Counted from the first letter of the stretch, positions 16,495-24,565 are shown. The stretch: 64,000 bases of DNA from an uncultured Eubacteriales bacterium (GCA_948806215.1 CAQIDI010000003.1:1-64000), one strand, 5' to 3'. The notes: generated by a model from the letters alone, not told the origin. Numbers and translations are program-made.

Positions 16495-16938
16495 ATGAAA
16501 GTTATTTTACTAAAAGATGTTAAAGGCACTGGTAAAAAAGGCGATGTTGTAACTGTTTCGGATGGTTACGCAAACAACTACTTAATTCCGAATAAAATTG
16601 CTCAAAATGCCAACGCAACAAATGTTAACTTAAACAATCAAGCTAAATCAAGCGAGGCACACAAAGCCGAAGTTATTTTAAACGAAGCCAAAGAACTAAA
16701 ACAAAAGCTAGATAATTTAAGCATTGAACTTAGCATAAAATGCGGAGAAAACGGAAAAACTTTTGGCTCGGTTACCAGCAAAGAAATTGCAGATAAACTT
16801 TTAAGTTTGGGTTTTGAAATTGATAAAAAGAAAATTGATTTTTCACCAGTTAAAACTATTGGCTTATATCACGTTAAAATTAAATTGCATCCACAAGTTG
16901 CAACAACAATAAATGTTAATATAGTTTCACAAAAATAA
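16495..16938 (+). CDS. rplI: 50S ribosomal protein L9
   Basis: The 147-residue protein starts MKVILLKDVKGTGKKGDVV and continues SDGYANNYLIPNKIA, the signature N-terminal RNA-binding domain of L9. A connecting helix (about residues 55-75) and the C-terminal domain with GKTFGSVTSKEIAD follow. The length matches the family (about 148). ATG 16495 is chosen because ATAAGGAG lies 6 bases upstream; an in-frame extension to 16441 begins inside the promoter. The gene stands alone, ends in a strong terminator, and is not next to rpsF, ssb, rpsR or dnaB as in many Firmicutes. Confidence 0.96.
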   Translation: MKVILLKDVKGTGKKGDVVTVSDGYANNYLIPNKIAQNANATNVNLNNQAKSSEAHKAEVILNEAKELKQKLDNLSIELSIKCGENGKTFGSVTSKEIADKLLSLGFEIDKKKIDFSPVKTIGLYHVKIKLHPQVATTINVNIVSQK

Positions 16939-16962
16939 CTAACCTTTTGGTTAGTTATTTTA
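16933..16962 (+). terminator. Terminator of rplI
   Basis: AAATAACTAACC and GGTTAGTTATTT flank a TTTT loop, starting within the last codons of rplI. A short T-rich tract follows. Confidence 0.8.
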
Positions 16963-17006
16963 TTTAACAATTAAAAATTTTTAACAATTATTATTATAGT
17001 TTTATA

Positions 17007-17035
17007 TTGAAATTTAAGTTCTTAATTGCTATAAT
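17007..17035 (+). promoter_or_regulatory. Sigma-A promoter of the DHH phosphoesterase gene
   Basis: TTGAAA (17007-17012), a 17-base spacer and TATAAT (17030-17035) with an extended TG. It lies about 25 bases before the ATG at 17060. Confidence 0.75.
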
Positions 17036-17059
17036 TTTATTGTTATAAGGAGTTTAATT

Positions 17060-17983
17060 ATGAATAATAAAAAAGTATTAGTAATAACTCATGGTGTTGA
17101 CATTGATGGTTTTGGAAATGTTGTGTTAGCAAAGTTAGCATTCAAAAATGTTGATAGCTTATTTACCGAAACATTTGATATCGATAAACTAACTCAACAA
17201 AAAATTGATGATAAATCAATTTTTAATTATGATAAGATTTATGTTACAGATAATTGTTTTTCAAAAGAATTTGCAGCAAAGATTGATGAAAATAATGAAT
17301 TAAAAAATAAAATATTAGTTTTTGATCATCACGATTCAAGAGAAAACGAGTTTGATGAATTTGGTTGGATTAACATAATAACAAAATGTGAAAAAGGCAA
17401 ATCTTGCGGAACAGGATTATTTTATAATTATTTGATTGAAAAAGGATTTATTAATCCAAAACCTTGCATAAACGATTTTGTTGAATTAACAAGACAGTAC
17501 GATACTTGGGAGTGGAAAAATAAATATAACAACGAAATGCCAAACACACTAAACACCTTTTGGCAAGCTGTTGGCAGAGATAAATATATTGAAAAAATTA
17601 TTTCAAAAATAAAATTGCATAGCAACGAAAATTTTTATTTCACAAAACAAGAACTACAAATAATTAGTAACTACATAAAAAACTTTAATTTGGAAGTTAA
17701 CAATTATGTTTCAAACATTAAAAAAATAAATTTTTGTGGTTATTCTGCCGGTACAATAGAAATTATTGATAAATATAAAAATGCAATAGCACAACAAGTT
17801 AGAGATAATGGTAACCCTAATAACTACGAATTTTTATTAATGCCAATTTTAGATAGAAACACTGTTTCACTAAGAAGCCTAACTAATGTTGATGTTTCTA
17901 AAATAGCAACAAAGTTTGGCGGTGGTGGACATACTGCTGCAGCAAGTTTTCCACTATCTAACTTACCCGTTTTAAAAAAATAA
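17060..17983 (+). CDS. DHH-family phosphoesterase (NrnB-like)
   Basis: The 307-residue protein has the DHH-family metal centre: HGVDIDGFGN (residues 11-20), VTDN (about 62-65) and FDHHDSRE (about 90-97). It ends with the DHHA1-type motif FGGGGHTAAASF (residues 286-297). The layout resembles NrnB-type oligoribonuclease/nanoRNase and cyclic-nucleotide phosphodiesterases, which clear short RNAs or linear dinucleotides in the cytoplasm. The exact substrate cannot be assigned. A TAAGGAG site precedes the ATG and the promoter is consensus. It is a single-gene unit convergent with rplL. Confidence 0.82.
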   Translation: MNNKKVLVITHGVDIDGFGNVVLAKLAFKNVDSLFTETFDIDKLTQQKIDDKSIFNYDKIYVTDNCFSKEFAAKIDENNELKNKILVFDHHDSRENEFDEFGWINIITKCEKGKSCGTGLFYNYLIEKGFINPKPCINDFVELTRQYDTWEWKNKYNNEMPNTLNTFWQAVGRDKYIEKIISKIKLHSNENFYFTKQELQIISNYIKNFNLEVNNYVSNIKKINFCGYSAGTIEIIDKYKNAIAQQVRDNGNPNNYEFLLMPILDRNTVSLRSLTNVDVSKIATKFGGGGHTAAASFPLSNLPVLKK

Positions 17984-18068
17984 TTAAATAAAACGATTAA
18001 TTGCATTTATTAAGTTTTTAATTAATTTTATTATTTTATAAATTTTAAATTTGCATTAATAAATTAAA

Positions 18069-18101
18069 AAAAAAAGAATTTCAAATTGAAATTCTTTTTT
18101 T
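18069..18101. terminator. Bidirectional terminator between the DHH gene and rplL
   Basis: A near-perfect inverted repeat with arms AAAAAAGAATTTCAA and its complement around a single base gives T tracts on both strands. It lies 16 bases beyond the rplL stop. Confidence 0.85.
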
Positions 18102-18116
18102 ACACAATTATTAGGA

Positions 18117-18485
18117 CTACTTAAGTTCAACAGTAGCGCCAGCTTCTTTAAGCTTAGCTTCCATAGCTTTTGCTTCTTCGGTTGGAACATTTTCTTTAAT
18201 TGTTTTAGGAGCGCCATCAACTAAAGCTTTTGCTTCACCTAAACCTAAACCGGTTAATTCTTTAACAGTTTTAATAACAGCAAGTTTGTTTGCACCAACT
18301 TCTTTTAATACAACTGTGAATTCTGATTTTTCTTCAGCAGCAGCTGGAGCACCAGCAACAGGGCCAGCAACCATTTGAGCTGCAGCACTAACGCCGAATT
18401 CTTCTTCTAATTTTTTAACTAAATCAGCTACTTCCATAACTGTTAATTTTTTAATTTCTTCTACTAAACTATCTAAATTTGCCAT
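18117..18485 (-). CDS. rplL: 50S ribosomal protein L7/L12
   Basis: The 122-residue protein has the N-terminal dimerisation helix region (about residues 1-35, [17 protein letters not shown]), an Ala/Pro-rich hinge (about 40-50, GAPAAAEE) and the C-terminal factor-binding domain ([20 protein letters not shown]). This is the standard length and order. It forms the ribosomal stalk with L10 and recruits GTPase factors. It lies 31 bases after rplJ, with an AGGAAAAT-type site before the ATG, and ends at a strong terminator. rpoB does not follow, unlike in the usual bacterial order. Confidence 0.97.
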   Translation of the reverse strand: MANLDSLVEEIKKLTVMEVADLVKKLEEEFGVSAAAQMVAGPVAGAPAAAEEKSEFTVVLKEVGANKLAVIKTVKELTGLGLGEAKALVDGAPKTIKENVPTEEAKAMEAKLKEAGATVELK

Positions 18486-18516
18486 TTTAATTTTCCTCCA
18501 AATTTTTATTTTTTAA

Positions 18517-19005
18517 TTACGCTTGTTTTTTAGAAATTTCGTTTAAAGCACGAGCAAGGGCTGAAACAGGTCCTTGTAAAACTCCAAGTAACATAGAAAC
18601 CAATACTGGTTTTGATGGTATTTTGGAAAGTGCTTCGATTTTGCTGGCATCTGCTAATTCACCATTAACATAGCCAAATTTAACTTGCATTTTGTTAATT
18701 TCTTTCATTGTTTCGCAAAGAATTTTAGGTGCTGTAACCTCATCTTTACCAAATGCAACACTTGTTGTGCCTTCAAACATTTTTGGGTCAAAATCTGTAA
18801 CACCAAGTTCGTTTAAAGCACGAACAATTAAGTTGTTTTTGTAAACTTTATAAACCACTTCACTATCGGTGCATTTTCTTCTAAGTGCTGTATCTTCAGT
18901 AACAGTGATTCCACGATAGTCAACAAAAACTACACTGCTAGCATTTTTAAAGTTTTCTTTGATTTCACTAACAATTTGCTTTTTTTGTTCAATTGCTGCT
19001 CCCAT
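18517..19005 (-). CDS. rplJ: 50S ribosomal protein L10
   Basis: ATG 19005 is chosen because GGAGGG lies 8-9 bases upstream; a longer in-frame stretch to 19092 would translate the leader terminator. The product is 162 residues and starts MGAAIEQKKQIVSEIKENF, followed by VVFVDYRGITV, VYKNNLIVRAL and a C-terminal helix, all typical of L10. L10 anchors L12 dimers on the ribosome and represses its own operon by binding the leader. The leader upstream carries the known L10-binding sequence and a terminator. Confidence 0.96.
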   Translation of the reverse strand: MGAAIEQKKQIVSEIKENFKNASSVVFVDYRGITVTEDTALRRKCTDSEVVYKVYKNNLIVRALNELGVTDFDPKMFEGTTSVAFGKDEVTAPKILCETMKEINKMQVKFGYVNGELADASKIEALSKIPSKPVLVSMLLGVLQGPVSALARALNEISKKQA

Positions 19006-19036
19006 TATCGCATACCCTCCTAATTGTGTATTTGAC

Positions 19037-19081
19037 TCAAAAAAACTCTTTCGCCCGCAATTAACCGTAAACGAAAGAGTT
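19037..19081 (-). terminator. Terminator in the rplJ leader (attenuator)
   Basis: AACTCTTTCG and CGAAAGAGTT pair across an 18-base loop and are followed by seven U on the minus strand. It lies between the L10-binding leader and the rplJ ribosome binding site, where it can set expression of rplJ-rplL. Confidence 0.8.
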
Positions 19082-19084
19082 ATA

Positions 19085-19150
19085 AAATTCATAACTAATT
19101 TGTTTACCTCGGCAAGATTTATCTTTACACTTGCTGTCTACGGCAAAAAT
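19085..19150 (-). ncRNA. L10 leader (ribosomal protein autoregulation element)
   Basis: On the minus strand the sequence reads GCCGTAGACAGCAAG near 19144-19130, then TCTTGCCGAGGTA near 19116-19104. These are the conserved pieces of the Firmicute L10 leader, which binds the L10-L12 complex. It sits between the rplJ promoter and the leader terminator, as expected for feedback control. Confidence 0.8.
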
Positions 19151-19169
19151 ATTTTTTTAAACCTTATGT

Positions 19170-19198
19170 AGTATATATTATAACTATGTTATTGTCAA
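19170..19198 (-). promoter_or_regulatory. Sigma-A promoter of rplJ-rplL
   Basis: -35 TTGACA (19198-19193), a 17-base spacer and -10 TATACT (19175-19170). The start near 19163 gives a leader of about 160 bases. Confidence 0.85.
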
Positions 19199-19224
19199 CA
19201 AAAACTTGTTAAAATTTATCGGTA

Positions 19225-19252
19225 TTGACAATTTTTATTTATATGGTAAACT
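19225..19252 (+). promoter_or_regulatory. Promoter of the coiled-coil gene at 19286
   Basis: TTGACA (19225-19230), a 16-base spacer and TAAACT (19247-19252) on the plus strand, back to back with the rplJ promoter. Confidence 0.65.
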
Positions 19253-19285
19253 AATTATGTAAGTTAAAAGTTTATGGAGATTAAA

Positions 19286-19891
19286 ATGAAAAAAACTATT
19301 ATAATGCAAACCAAACTTATTAAAATGGAAAACCGAATTGCCGATTTAGAAAGAGATATTTATAATTTGCAATGCAAAATTGACGATAGCACATATGTTA
19401 ACGAAAATGGCGAAGCAGATTTAGCTGATAAATTGTTACTTAACAAATTAAATTTAAAAAGTGAACAACTAGAGAAACTAAGCTTGGAATATAGTGAGTT
19501 ATGTAGTCAGAACTTTTATTATCGAAGCAAAATTAATGCTGAGCAACAAAAAATTGCAAGAGCAATTATAAGAGAACAAAAAAGAATAAAAACAGAAAAA
19601 CGCTTTGGCATTTTAACCGATGGTTCAAAAGCTTTAACCTTAGAAAGCAAGTTATTATTTTCGTTATTGCAAGAACGCTACCCTAGTGGTTGGAATACTA
19701 ATGAATATATGGGTGTAACAAAAACTGTTTCGTGGGCAATTAAAGAAGCTCGCAGAGAAATAACATTTCAAGAAATTGAAGAAGCCAATAAAACTAGTAA
19801 TAATGATATTGCAAAATTAATTAAACTATCTCCTAGAAGAAAAAAAATTGAACTTGATATCAAGTTCAATTTTTTGATTAAATTTTTTTGA
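19286..19891 (+). CDS. Coiled-coil protein of unknown function, stop codon beyond its terminator
   Basis: Start chosen at ATG 19286, which has GGAG 6 bases upstream; an ATG at 19274 overlaps that site. The product is 201 residues. The first 100 form an alpha-helical, Lys/Glu-rich coiled coil (MENRIADLERDIYNLQCKID), followed by a basic stretch (REQKRIKTEKRFG). A possibly folded helical part (about residues 120-180, LLQERYPSGWNTNEYMG) comes next, then RRKK and a hydrophobic end. The last dozen codons are encoded by a perfect 34-base inverted repeat that looks like this gene's own terminator; the stop is 14 bases past it. It interrupts the usual rplKA-rplJL order on the opposite strand. No family recognised. 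Confidence 0.7.
   Translation: MKKTIIMQTKLIKMENRIADLERDIYNLQCKIDDSTYVNENGEADLADKLLLNKLNLKSEQLEKLSLEYSELCSQNFYYRSKINAEQQKIARAIIREQKRIKTEKRFGILTDGSKALTLESKLLFSLLQERYPSGWNTNEYMGVTKTVSWAIKEARREITFQEIEEANKTSNNDIAKLIKLSPRRKKIELDIKFNFLIKFF
19842..19875 (+). terminator. Terminator hairpin inside the end of the coding frame
   Basis: A perfect inverted repeat of 17 bases per arm (GAACTTGAT in one arm, ATCAAGTTC in the other) ends in six T. The reading frame passes straight through it to TGA at 19889-19891, so normal termination would give an mRNA without a stop codon. Confidence 0.75.
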
Positions 19892-19933
19892 AAATTATAT
19901 TAAAATTGTTTTAGTTAATTATTAATCAAAACA

Positions 19934-19961
19934 AAAAAAGTTCGATTATTCGAACTTTTTT
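19934..19961 (-). terminator. Terminator of the rplK-rplA unit
   Basis: AAAAAGTTCGA and TCGAACTTTTT surround a 4-base loop with A and T tracts on the two sides. It lies just after the rplA stop on the minus strand. Confidence 0.85.
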
Positions 19962-19962
19962 A

Positions 19963-20649
19963 TTAATTAATTTTGTAATCAACTTTAATTCCAGGTCCCA
20001 TAGTAGAACTAATTGCAACTGATTTAATATATTGTCCTTTAGCAGCTGCTGGTTTAGCTTTAACTAAAGCTTCCATAACAGAGTTAAAGTTTTCTAATAA
20101 TTTATCAGTGCCAAAGCTTACTTTACCAATCATAACGTGAACAATATTGCTCTTATCTAAACGATACTCAACCTTACCAGCTTTAACTTCTGCAATAACT
20201 TGAGCAACATTTGTAGTAACTGTTCCGCTTTTTGGGTTTGGCATTAAGCCTTTTGGTCCTAAAATTTTAGCAATTCTACCAATAACTGGCATCATATCTG
20301 GTGTGGTAATACATACATCAAAATCTAACCATCCACCTTGAATTTTAGCAATCATTTCTTCTGCGCCAACATATTCTGCTCCAGCATTTGTAGCTGCTGT
20401 TGCGTGGTCGCCTTTAGCAATTACTAAAACTTTAACTTTTTTACCAGTTCCGTTTGGTAAAACAACTGTGCCTCTAACTTGTTGATCTGCATTACGACCG
20501 TCAACACCTAGTTTAACGTGAAGTTCAACAGTTTCATCAAATTTGGCTTTTGCTGTTTGAATGCAAAGGTCAATCGCATCTTTTGATGGATATAGATTTG
20601 TGCGATTAACTAGTTTTGCAACTTCTTGATATCTTTTACCTGATTTCAT
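19963..20649 (-). CDS. rplA: 50S ribosomal protein L1
   Basis: The 228-residue protein begins [16 protein letters not shown] and carries the L1 signature [14 protein letters not shown] near residues 130-143, with [17 protein letters not shown] after it. It forms the mobile L1 stalk at the ribosomal E site, and in many bacteria L1 also represses the rplKA mRNA. It follows rplK by 50 bases with an AAGGAGG site before the ATG and ends the rpmG-secE-nusG-rplK-rplA transcript. Nothing is unusual except that rplJ does not follow in the same unit. Confidence 0.97.
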   Translation of the reverse strand: MKSGKRYQEVAKLVNRTNLYPSKDAIDLCIQTAKAKFDETVELHVKLGVDGRNADQQVRGTVVLPNGTGKKVKVLVIAKGDHATAATNAGAEYVGAEEMIAKIQGGWLDFDVCITTPDMMPVIGRIAKILGPKGLMPNPKSGTVTTNVAQVIAEVKAGKVEYRLDKSNIVHVMIGKVSFGTDKLLENFNSVMEALVKAKPAAAKGQYIKSVAISSTMGPGIKVDYKIN

Positions 20650-20699
20650 ATTTTCCTCCTTGTGGTTACACGAATAATTAAAAATTTTTATTCTCCCAC

Positions 20700-21131
20700 T
20701 TAATCAACTACGGTAACACCCATACTTCTTGCTGTTCCAGCAATCATACTCATAGCGTGATCGATGTCTTTAGCATTTAAGTCTGGCATTTTAATGGTTG
20801 CGATTTCTCTTACTTGTTCTTTTGTGATTGAGCCAACTTTATTCTTTTTAGAATTAGCTGAAGCTGTTTCAATTCCACAAGCTTTTTTAATTAAAACTGC
20901 AGCTGGTGGTGTTTTTAACACAAAAGAGAAAGATCTATCTGCATAAATTGTTATAACAACTGGAATTATGTAACCAGCTTGGCTAGCTGTTTTTTCGTTA
21001 AATTCTTTTGTGAATTGTGCGATGTTAATTCCGTGAGGTCCAAGTGAAGATCCAACTGGTGGGCCACTTGTTGCTTTACCTGCTTGTAATTGTAATTTAA
21101 CAACTGCATTAACTTTTTTATTTGTTGCCAT
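20700..21131 (-). CDS. rplK: 50S ribosomal protein L11
   Basis: ATG 21131 is chosen because AGGAGG lies 5 bases upstream; a longer frame to 21155 has no site. The product is 143 residues with the L11 N-terminal domain ([31 protein letters not shown]) and the rRNA-binding C-terminal domain ending in [12 protein letters not shown]. It belongs to the GTPase-associated centre and is the target region of thiopeptide antibiotics. It lies between nusG and rplA in the conventional order. Confidence 0.97.
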   Translation of the reverse strand: MATNKKVNAVVKLQLQAGKATSGPPVGSSLGPHGINIAQFTKEFNEKTASQAGYIIPVVITIYADRSFSFVLKTPPAAVLIKKACGIETASANSKKNKVGSITKEQVREIATIKMPDLNAKDIDHAMSMIAGTARSMGVTVVD

Positions 21132-21234
21132 TTTATCCTCCTGCCTTTTGGCCAATGTGGTTTAACAAAACGCATTACATAAATTTACGCTTCTCCCACT
21201 ATATTTTAACGGGTTACCCCAAATTAAAATTAAA

Positions 21235-21897
21235 TTAATCAACTTTTCTAACTTGTTCAAGTCCTAAATCAACTGGAGTTTCACGACCGAACATTTCAAC
21301 AATAACACGACATTTCTTGCCTTGAGCATCAACTGAAACAACTGTTCCAACAAAACCATTAAGTGGTCCATCTAAAACTTCAACTTTATCATCAACGCTT
21401 AGGTCAACAGAAATAACTGTTACTTTTTCAAGATGCATTTTTCTTGTTTCATCTTCGGTTAATGGAAGCGGACGACCTTTTGGTCCAACAAAACCTGTTA
21501 TACCTCTGGTTCTTGTTACAGCGTGCCAAATATCATCGCCATAAATCATTTTAACATAAATGTATCCCGGCATAATTTTTCTAGACACAACTTTGCGTTT
21601 ACCATTTTTTTCTTCAACAACATCTTCCATAGGAATAACAATATCAAAAATGCGTTCTTGCAAAGCATATTTATCAGTAACAATTTCTAAGTTTTGTTTA
21701 GCAACATTTTCATAACCAGAAAATGTGTGTAGAACATACCATTTTGCTTGTGCTCTAGCTTCTTCAATTCGCTTTTCTGCTTCGGTTAAAATATGTTCTG
21801 GTTCTGAAGCTTCGATTGTGGTTGCAATTTCAGTAGCATTTTCTTCCAATGATTCAGGCATTGATTCAATATTTTCTAATTCTTTTATTTCATCCAT
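21235..21897 (-). CDS. nusG: Transcription termination/antitermination factor NusG, N-terminally extended
   Basis: The 220-residue protein has the NGN domain from about residue 52 (KWYVLHTFSGYENVAKQNLE, then PGYIYVKM and TRTRGITGFVGP) and a C-terminal KOW domain (VLDGPLNGFVGTV). It binds RNA polymerase and couples it to ribosomes or Rho. The first 50 residues are an acidic, Glu-rich extension (ESLEENATEIATTIEASEPE) absent from most NusG proteins of about 175-180 residues. It starts 9 bases after the secE stop with a GAGGTG site, so the pair is co-transcribed. Confidence 0.96.
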   Translation of the reverse strand: MDEIKELENIESMPESLEENATEIATTIEASEPEHILTEAEKRIEEARAQAKWYVLHTFSGYENVAKQNLEIVTDKYALQERIFDIVIPMEDVVEEKNGKRKVVSRKIMPGYIYVKMIYGDDIWHAVTRTRGITGFVGPKGRPLPLTEDETRKMHLEKVTVISVDLSVDDKVEVLDGPLNGFVGTVVSVDAQGKKCRVIVEMFGRETPVDLGLEQVRKVD

Positions 21898-21906
21898 ATC
21901 TCACCT

Positions 21907-22296
21907 CTATCTTGGAATTAAATTGTAAAGAGCAGCAAGTCCACGGTCGATTCCGAATAAAACCACAGTAAACACTAAAACCACAACAATAACAACGCCG
22001 GTGTTTTTAACAACCGATTTAAAACTTGGCCAACTAACTTTTTTAAGTTCAGAAAAAATTTCTTTTACTTTTTTGCCAAGACCACCCTTAGGTGCATCGT
22101 TTGCTTTTTTAGTTTTTTTACCTTTATTGTTTTTGGTTTTATCTTTTTCTTGTTCTTTAGTGCTTTTTTTAGTTTCAACTTTAGCTTCGGTTGCTGGAAC
22201 ATCTGGTTCAACAACTTCCATTTCTTCGGTTGCAACTGGTTTTATCTCTTCAGTTTTAGGCGCTTTAACAATTCTTTTATTTTTCTTTTTTGCCAT
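21907..22296 (-). CDS. secE: Preprotein translocase subunit SecE, N-terminally extended
   Basis: The core SecE segment is the last 60 residues: an amphipathic helix with VKEIFSELKKVSWPSFKSVV (the KKVxWPS signature) and one membrane helix (VVIVVVLVFTVVLFGI). SecE clamps SecY in the translocase. The protein is 129 residues, about twice the usual 60-70, because of a charged N-terminal 70-residue stretch (many Lys, Glu, Thr and Val) without homology I recognise. It lies between rpmG and nusG, the standard neighbourhood. Confidence 0.93.
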   Translation of the reverse strand: MAKKKNKRIVKAPKTEEIKPVATEEMEVVEPDVPATEAKVETKKSTKEQEKDKTKNNKGKKTKKANDAPKGGLGKKVKEIFSELKKVSWPSFKSVVKNTGVVIVVVLVFTVVLFGIDRGLAALYNLIPR

Positions 22297-22315
22297 AATA
22301 TTATCCTTTTAAATA

Positions 22316-22465
22316 TTATTTGGTTTCTTTATGAAGAGTGGTTTTTTTGCAGAATTTACAATATTTTTTAAATTCAATTCTGTTTGGGTCATTCTTTTTG
22401 TTTTTTTGAGTTGCATAGTTGCGGTTTTTGCATTCGGTGCACTCTAAAATAATATTTTCTCTCAT
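22316..22465 (-). CDS. rpmG: 50S ribosomal protein L33 (zinc-binding type)
   Basis: A 49-residue frame, too short for usual length cut-offs. It starts [19 protein letters not shown] and contains two CxxC pairs (CTEC at 9-12, CKFC at 36-39), with [11 protein letters not shown] between them and a TLHKETK end, which is typical L33. The Cys pairs make it the zinc-containing form. Two adjacent ATG codons exist; 22465 is preferred because GGAGG is then 5 bases away. It opens the rpmG-secE-nusG-rplK-rplA unit, 19 bases before secE. Confidence 0.95.
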   Translation of the reverse strand: MRENIILECTECKNRNYATQKNKKNDPNRIEFKKYCKFCKKTTLHKETK

Positions 22466-22503
22466 CATACCCTCCAATGGTGTGTTTGATAGTTTTAAGC
22501 CTT

Positions 22504-22530
22504 AAAAAAATAGAGCGAAAAGCTCTATTT
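22504..22530 (-). terminator. Terminator-like hairpin between the rpmG promoter and gene
   Basis: On the minus strand AAATAGAGC and GCTCTATTT flank a 5-base loop; with the bases of the right arm the T run totals nine. It lies only about 10 bases after the predicted start site and 39 bases before the rpmG ATG, so it would stop most transcripts unless readthrough is controlled. It could also block readthrough from the ABC transporter genes. Confidence 0.75.
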
Positions 22531-22546
22531 AATTATTACTACAAGT

Positions 22547-22575
22547 AGTATATATTATTATTATATTTATTGCAA
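22547..22575 (-). promoter_or_regulatory. Sigma-A promoter of the rpmG-secE-nusG-rplKA unit
   Basis: -35 TTGCAA (22575-22570), a 17-base spacer and -10 TATACT (22552-22547), with the start near 22540. Confidence 0.75.
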
Positions 22576-22634
22576 GTATTTTTTTATTTTATAACCATAA
22601 ACTTTACATATTTTTTATTATATTTTTAGTTTAA

Positions 22635-23462
22635 TTAAATAATATCATCCCTATTAAATCTAATAATTCCAAAAGCCAAAATACCTGCCGAAATAATTAA
22701 CCACATAACAAGGCTTACAAAATTAAAATTGGTTAAGCCAAATTCTAAAATTGGAGCAAAAGTTCCATATGCTGGGCTTAAATATTCAAAGGCTTTAAAG
22801 TTATTTCCCATAACAGAAAATTGCGAAATAAAATAGAACGCTAAAGCAAATACAATGCTTAATATAGTGCCATATTTTCGCTTAAATAGGCAACTTAATG
22901 CAAAACTAAGCATTCCAATCATTAAGCAAACCAAGGTTGAAACTAAGATATATAGCACAAAATTACCAATGTTAACTTGATTAATTCCAATAATACAAAT
23001 TCCAATAAAACCAACAAATGCAGTTAATAAGTTAAAAATTACAACATTAATAACCAATCGTGTTAGTTTTGTTAATAATATTTTAGTTCTGCTATATTCT
23101 AAAGTGTAAAGTGTTTCGTAGCTATTATCTTTTAAGTTTGAATTAATTAGTTTGCAACCTAAAAAGCCTGCATAAATAATTCCAATTAGACCCCAAGTTG
23201 ATCCAACATTTGTTATAAAGTAGGATGCAAAGTTATTATATTGTAAAAGTTGATCGATTAAGTTTTTAAATTCTTCATTATCGCCAATAATGCTTTGCAT
23301 TGAGTTTATCATATCGTCAACTAACAAAAACATTAAGGTTGTAGCAAAAGTTAACACTGCCCCAATTATTGTAAAAATAATTAAGGTTTTTAAATTTAGT
23401 TTTCGTTCTAATTTATAAAGAGGACTTAGTTTTTTTGTTATTTTTAATTCGCTAGCTTTCAT
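22635..23462 (-). CDS. ABC-2 type transporter permease
   Basis: The 275-residue protein has about six hydrophobic segments, including residues 28-48, 86-106, 138-160, 167-192 and 199-216, with a last helix near 248-268. It has a short cytoplasmic N-terminus and no ATP motif. The layout (first helix, a roughly 45-residue outer loop, then a block of helices with KxKDNSYETLYTLEYSRTKIL) is that of ABC-2 exporters. The ATPase gene lies 12 bases upstream on the same strand, so the two form one two-gene exporter. Substrate unknown; such pairs often export peptides, lipids or drugs. The end of the gene has no clear terminator of its own. Confidence 0.8.
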   Translation of the reverse strand: MKASELKITKKLSPLYKLERKLNLKTLIIFTIIGAVLTFATTLMFLLVDDMINSMQSIIGDNEEFKNLIDQLLQYNNFASYFITNVGSTWGLIGIIYAGFLGCKLINSNLKDNSYETLYTLEYSRTKILLTKLTRLVINVVIFNLLTAFVGFIGICIIGINQVNIGNFVLYILVSTLVCLMIGMLSFALSCLFKRKYGTILSIVFALAFYFISQFSVMGNNFKAFEYLSPAYGTFAPILEFGLTNFNFVSLVMWLIISAGILAFGIIRFNRDDII

Positions 23463-23474
23463 AAATTCTCCTCC

Positions 23475-24341
23475 TTACTCATAGAAATGCAAGAACATTT
23501 CTTCCAGTCCTGCATCGGTTATTTCAACATTATTTACATCAATAGAGTTTAAATATTTAACAAGTTTTTTCATATCACCATTATAATTAAACTTTATTAA
23601 CTTACCTTCGGTTTTTAAATTGCTAACTCCACTTAATGTTACTTGTGGAATAGAATAATCAGTTTCGATTGTAACAAATTTTAATCGTTTTGTTTTTAGT
23701 TCACTCATTTCTTCGATAGCAATAATTTTTCCATTCTTAATTATTGCGACTCTATCACACAAACGCTGAATATCGGTTAATTGATGTGAAGAAATTAAAA
23801 TAGCCACACCCCTGCGTTTTTCTTCTTCGATTATTTCGAAAAATGCTTGTTTAATAAGTGGATCTAACCCAACTGTTGGCTCGTCTAAAATAATTAGTTT
23901 TGGGCTAGAAAGTAGTGCCATAACTATCATCATTTTTTTCTTGTTGCCAAGTGAAAGTTCTTTAGCTTTTCGTGTTAGGTTTAGTTCCAACTTTGTTGCA
24001 AGTGTGTTAATTTTATCGTAACTAACACCTTTTGTGTCAGCCACAAATTTTAAGTTTTCCAACACTGTTAAGTTAGGAAAAAAGCTTGCTTCGCTTCCGC
24101 TGTAACCAAGTTCGTGTCTAACCTTTTCACCGCTTTTAACAGCATCTTCGTTAAACATAGCTATACTGCCACTGGTTGGTTTTAAAAGCCCCACAATGCT
24201 TTTTATTGTTGTGGTTTTACCTGCACCATTTGGTCCAATAAAGCCAATTATTTCGCCTTCTTTAATATTAAAAGAAACATTTTCAACGCCTAGTTGCTTG
24301 CCATAATATTTCTTTAAATCCATAATCTCGCAAGGAATCAT
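23475..24341 (-). CDS. ABC transporter ATP-binding protein
   Basis: The 288-residue ATPase has Walker A GFIGPNGAGKTTT (residues 33-45), the Q-loop region near 80-90 (HELGYSGSEASFFPNLTV), a variant signature ELSLGNKKKMMI (LSLGN instead of LSGGQ), Walker B LIILDEPTVGLDP and the switch ISSHQLTDIQRLCD. It belongs to the CcmA/YtrB-like group that pairs with ABC-2 permeases; its partner gene follows directly. The final 70 residues form a C-terminal regulatory tail. An AAGGAG site lies 8 bases before the ATG. Substrate not inferable. Confidence 0.9.
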   Translation of the reverse strand: MIPCEIMDLKKYYGKQLGVENVSFNIKEGEIIGFIGPNGAGKTTTIKSIVGLLKPTSGSIAMFNEDAVKSGEKVRHELGYSGSEASFFPNLTVLENLKFVADTKGVSYDKINTLATKLELNLTRKAKELSLGNKKKMMIVMALLSSPKLIILDEPTVGLDPLIKQAFFEIIEEEKRRGVAILISSHQLTDIQRLCDRVAIIKNGKIIAIEEMSELKTKRLKFVTIETDYSIPQVTLSGVSNLKTEGKLIKFNYNGDMKKLVKYLNSIDVNNVEITDAGLEEMFLHFYE

Positions 24342-24536
24342 ATATTACTCTCCTTATATTTTTTAAGCTTAATAAAGTTGAAATATTAAAATAATTTTAT
24401 ACCAATATTTCCTTATTATCATAATAAAAAATAAACACTTTAATAACTTGTTAAATTTAAAATAAAATATAAATCACACCTAAAGTATATAATATTTAGT
24501 TAAATAACACAAGTTTAATTTTTATCAAATTCAGTA

Positions 24537-24565
24537 TTTACAAATTAAGCAAAACTTGCTATAAT
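24537..24565 (+). promoter_or_regulatory. Promoter of the hypothetical gene at 24605
   Basis: TTTACA (24537-24542), a 17-base spacer and TATAAT (24560-24565) with an extended TG. The rest of the 24342-24604 gap is AT-rich with no other element that I can support. Confidence 0.7.
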
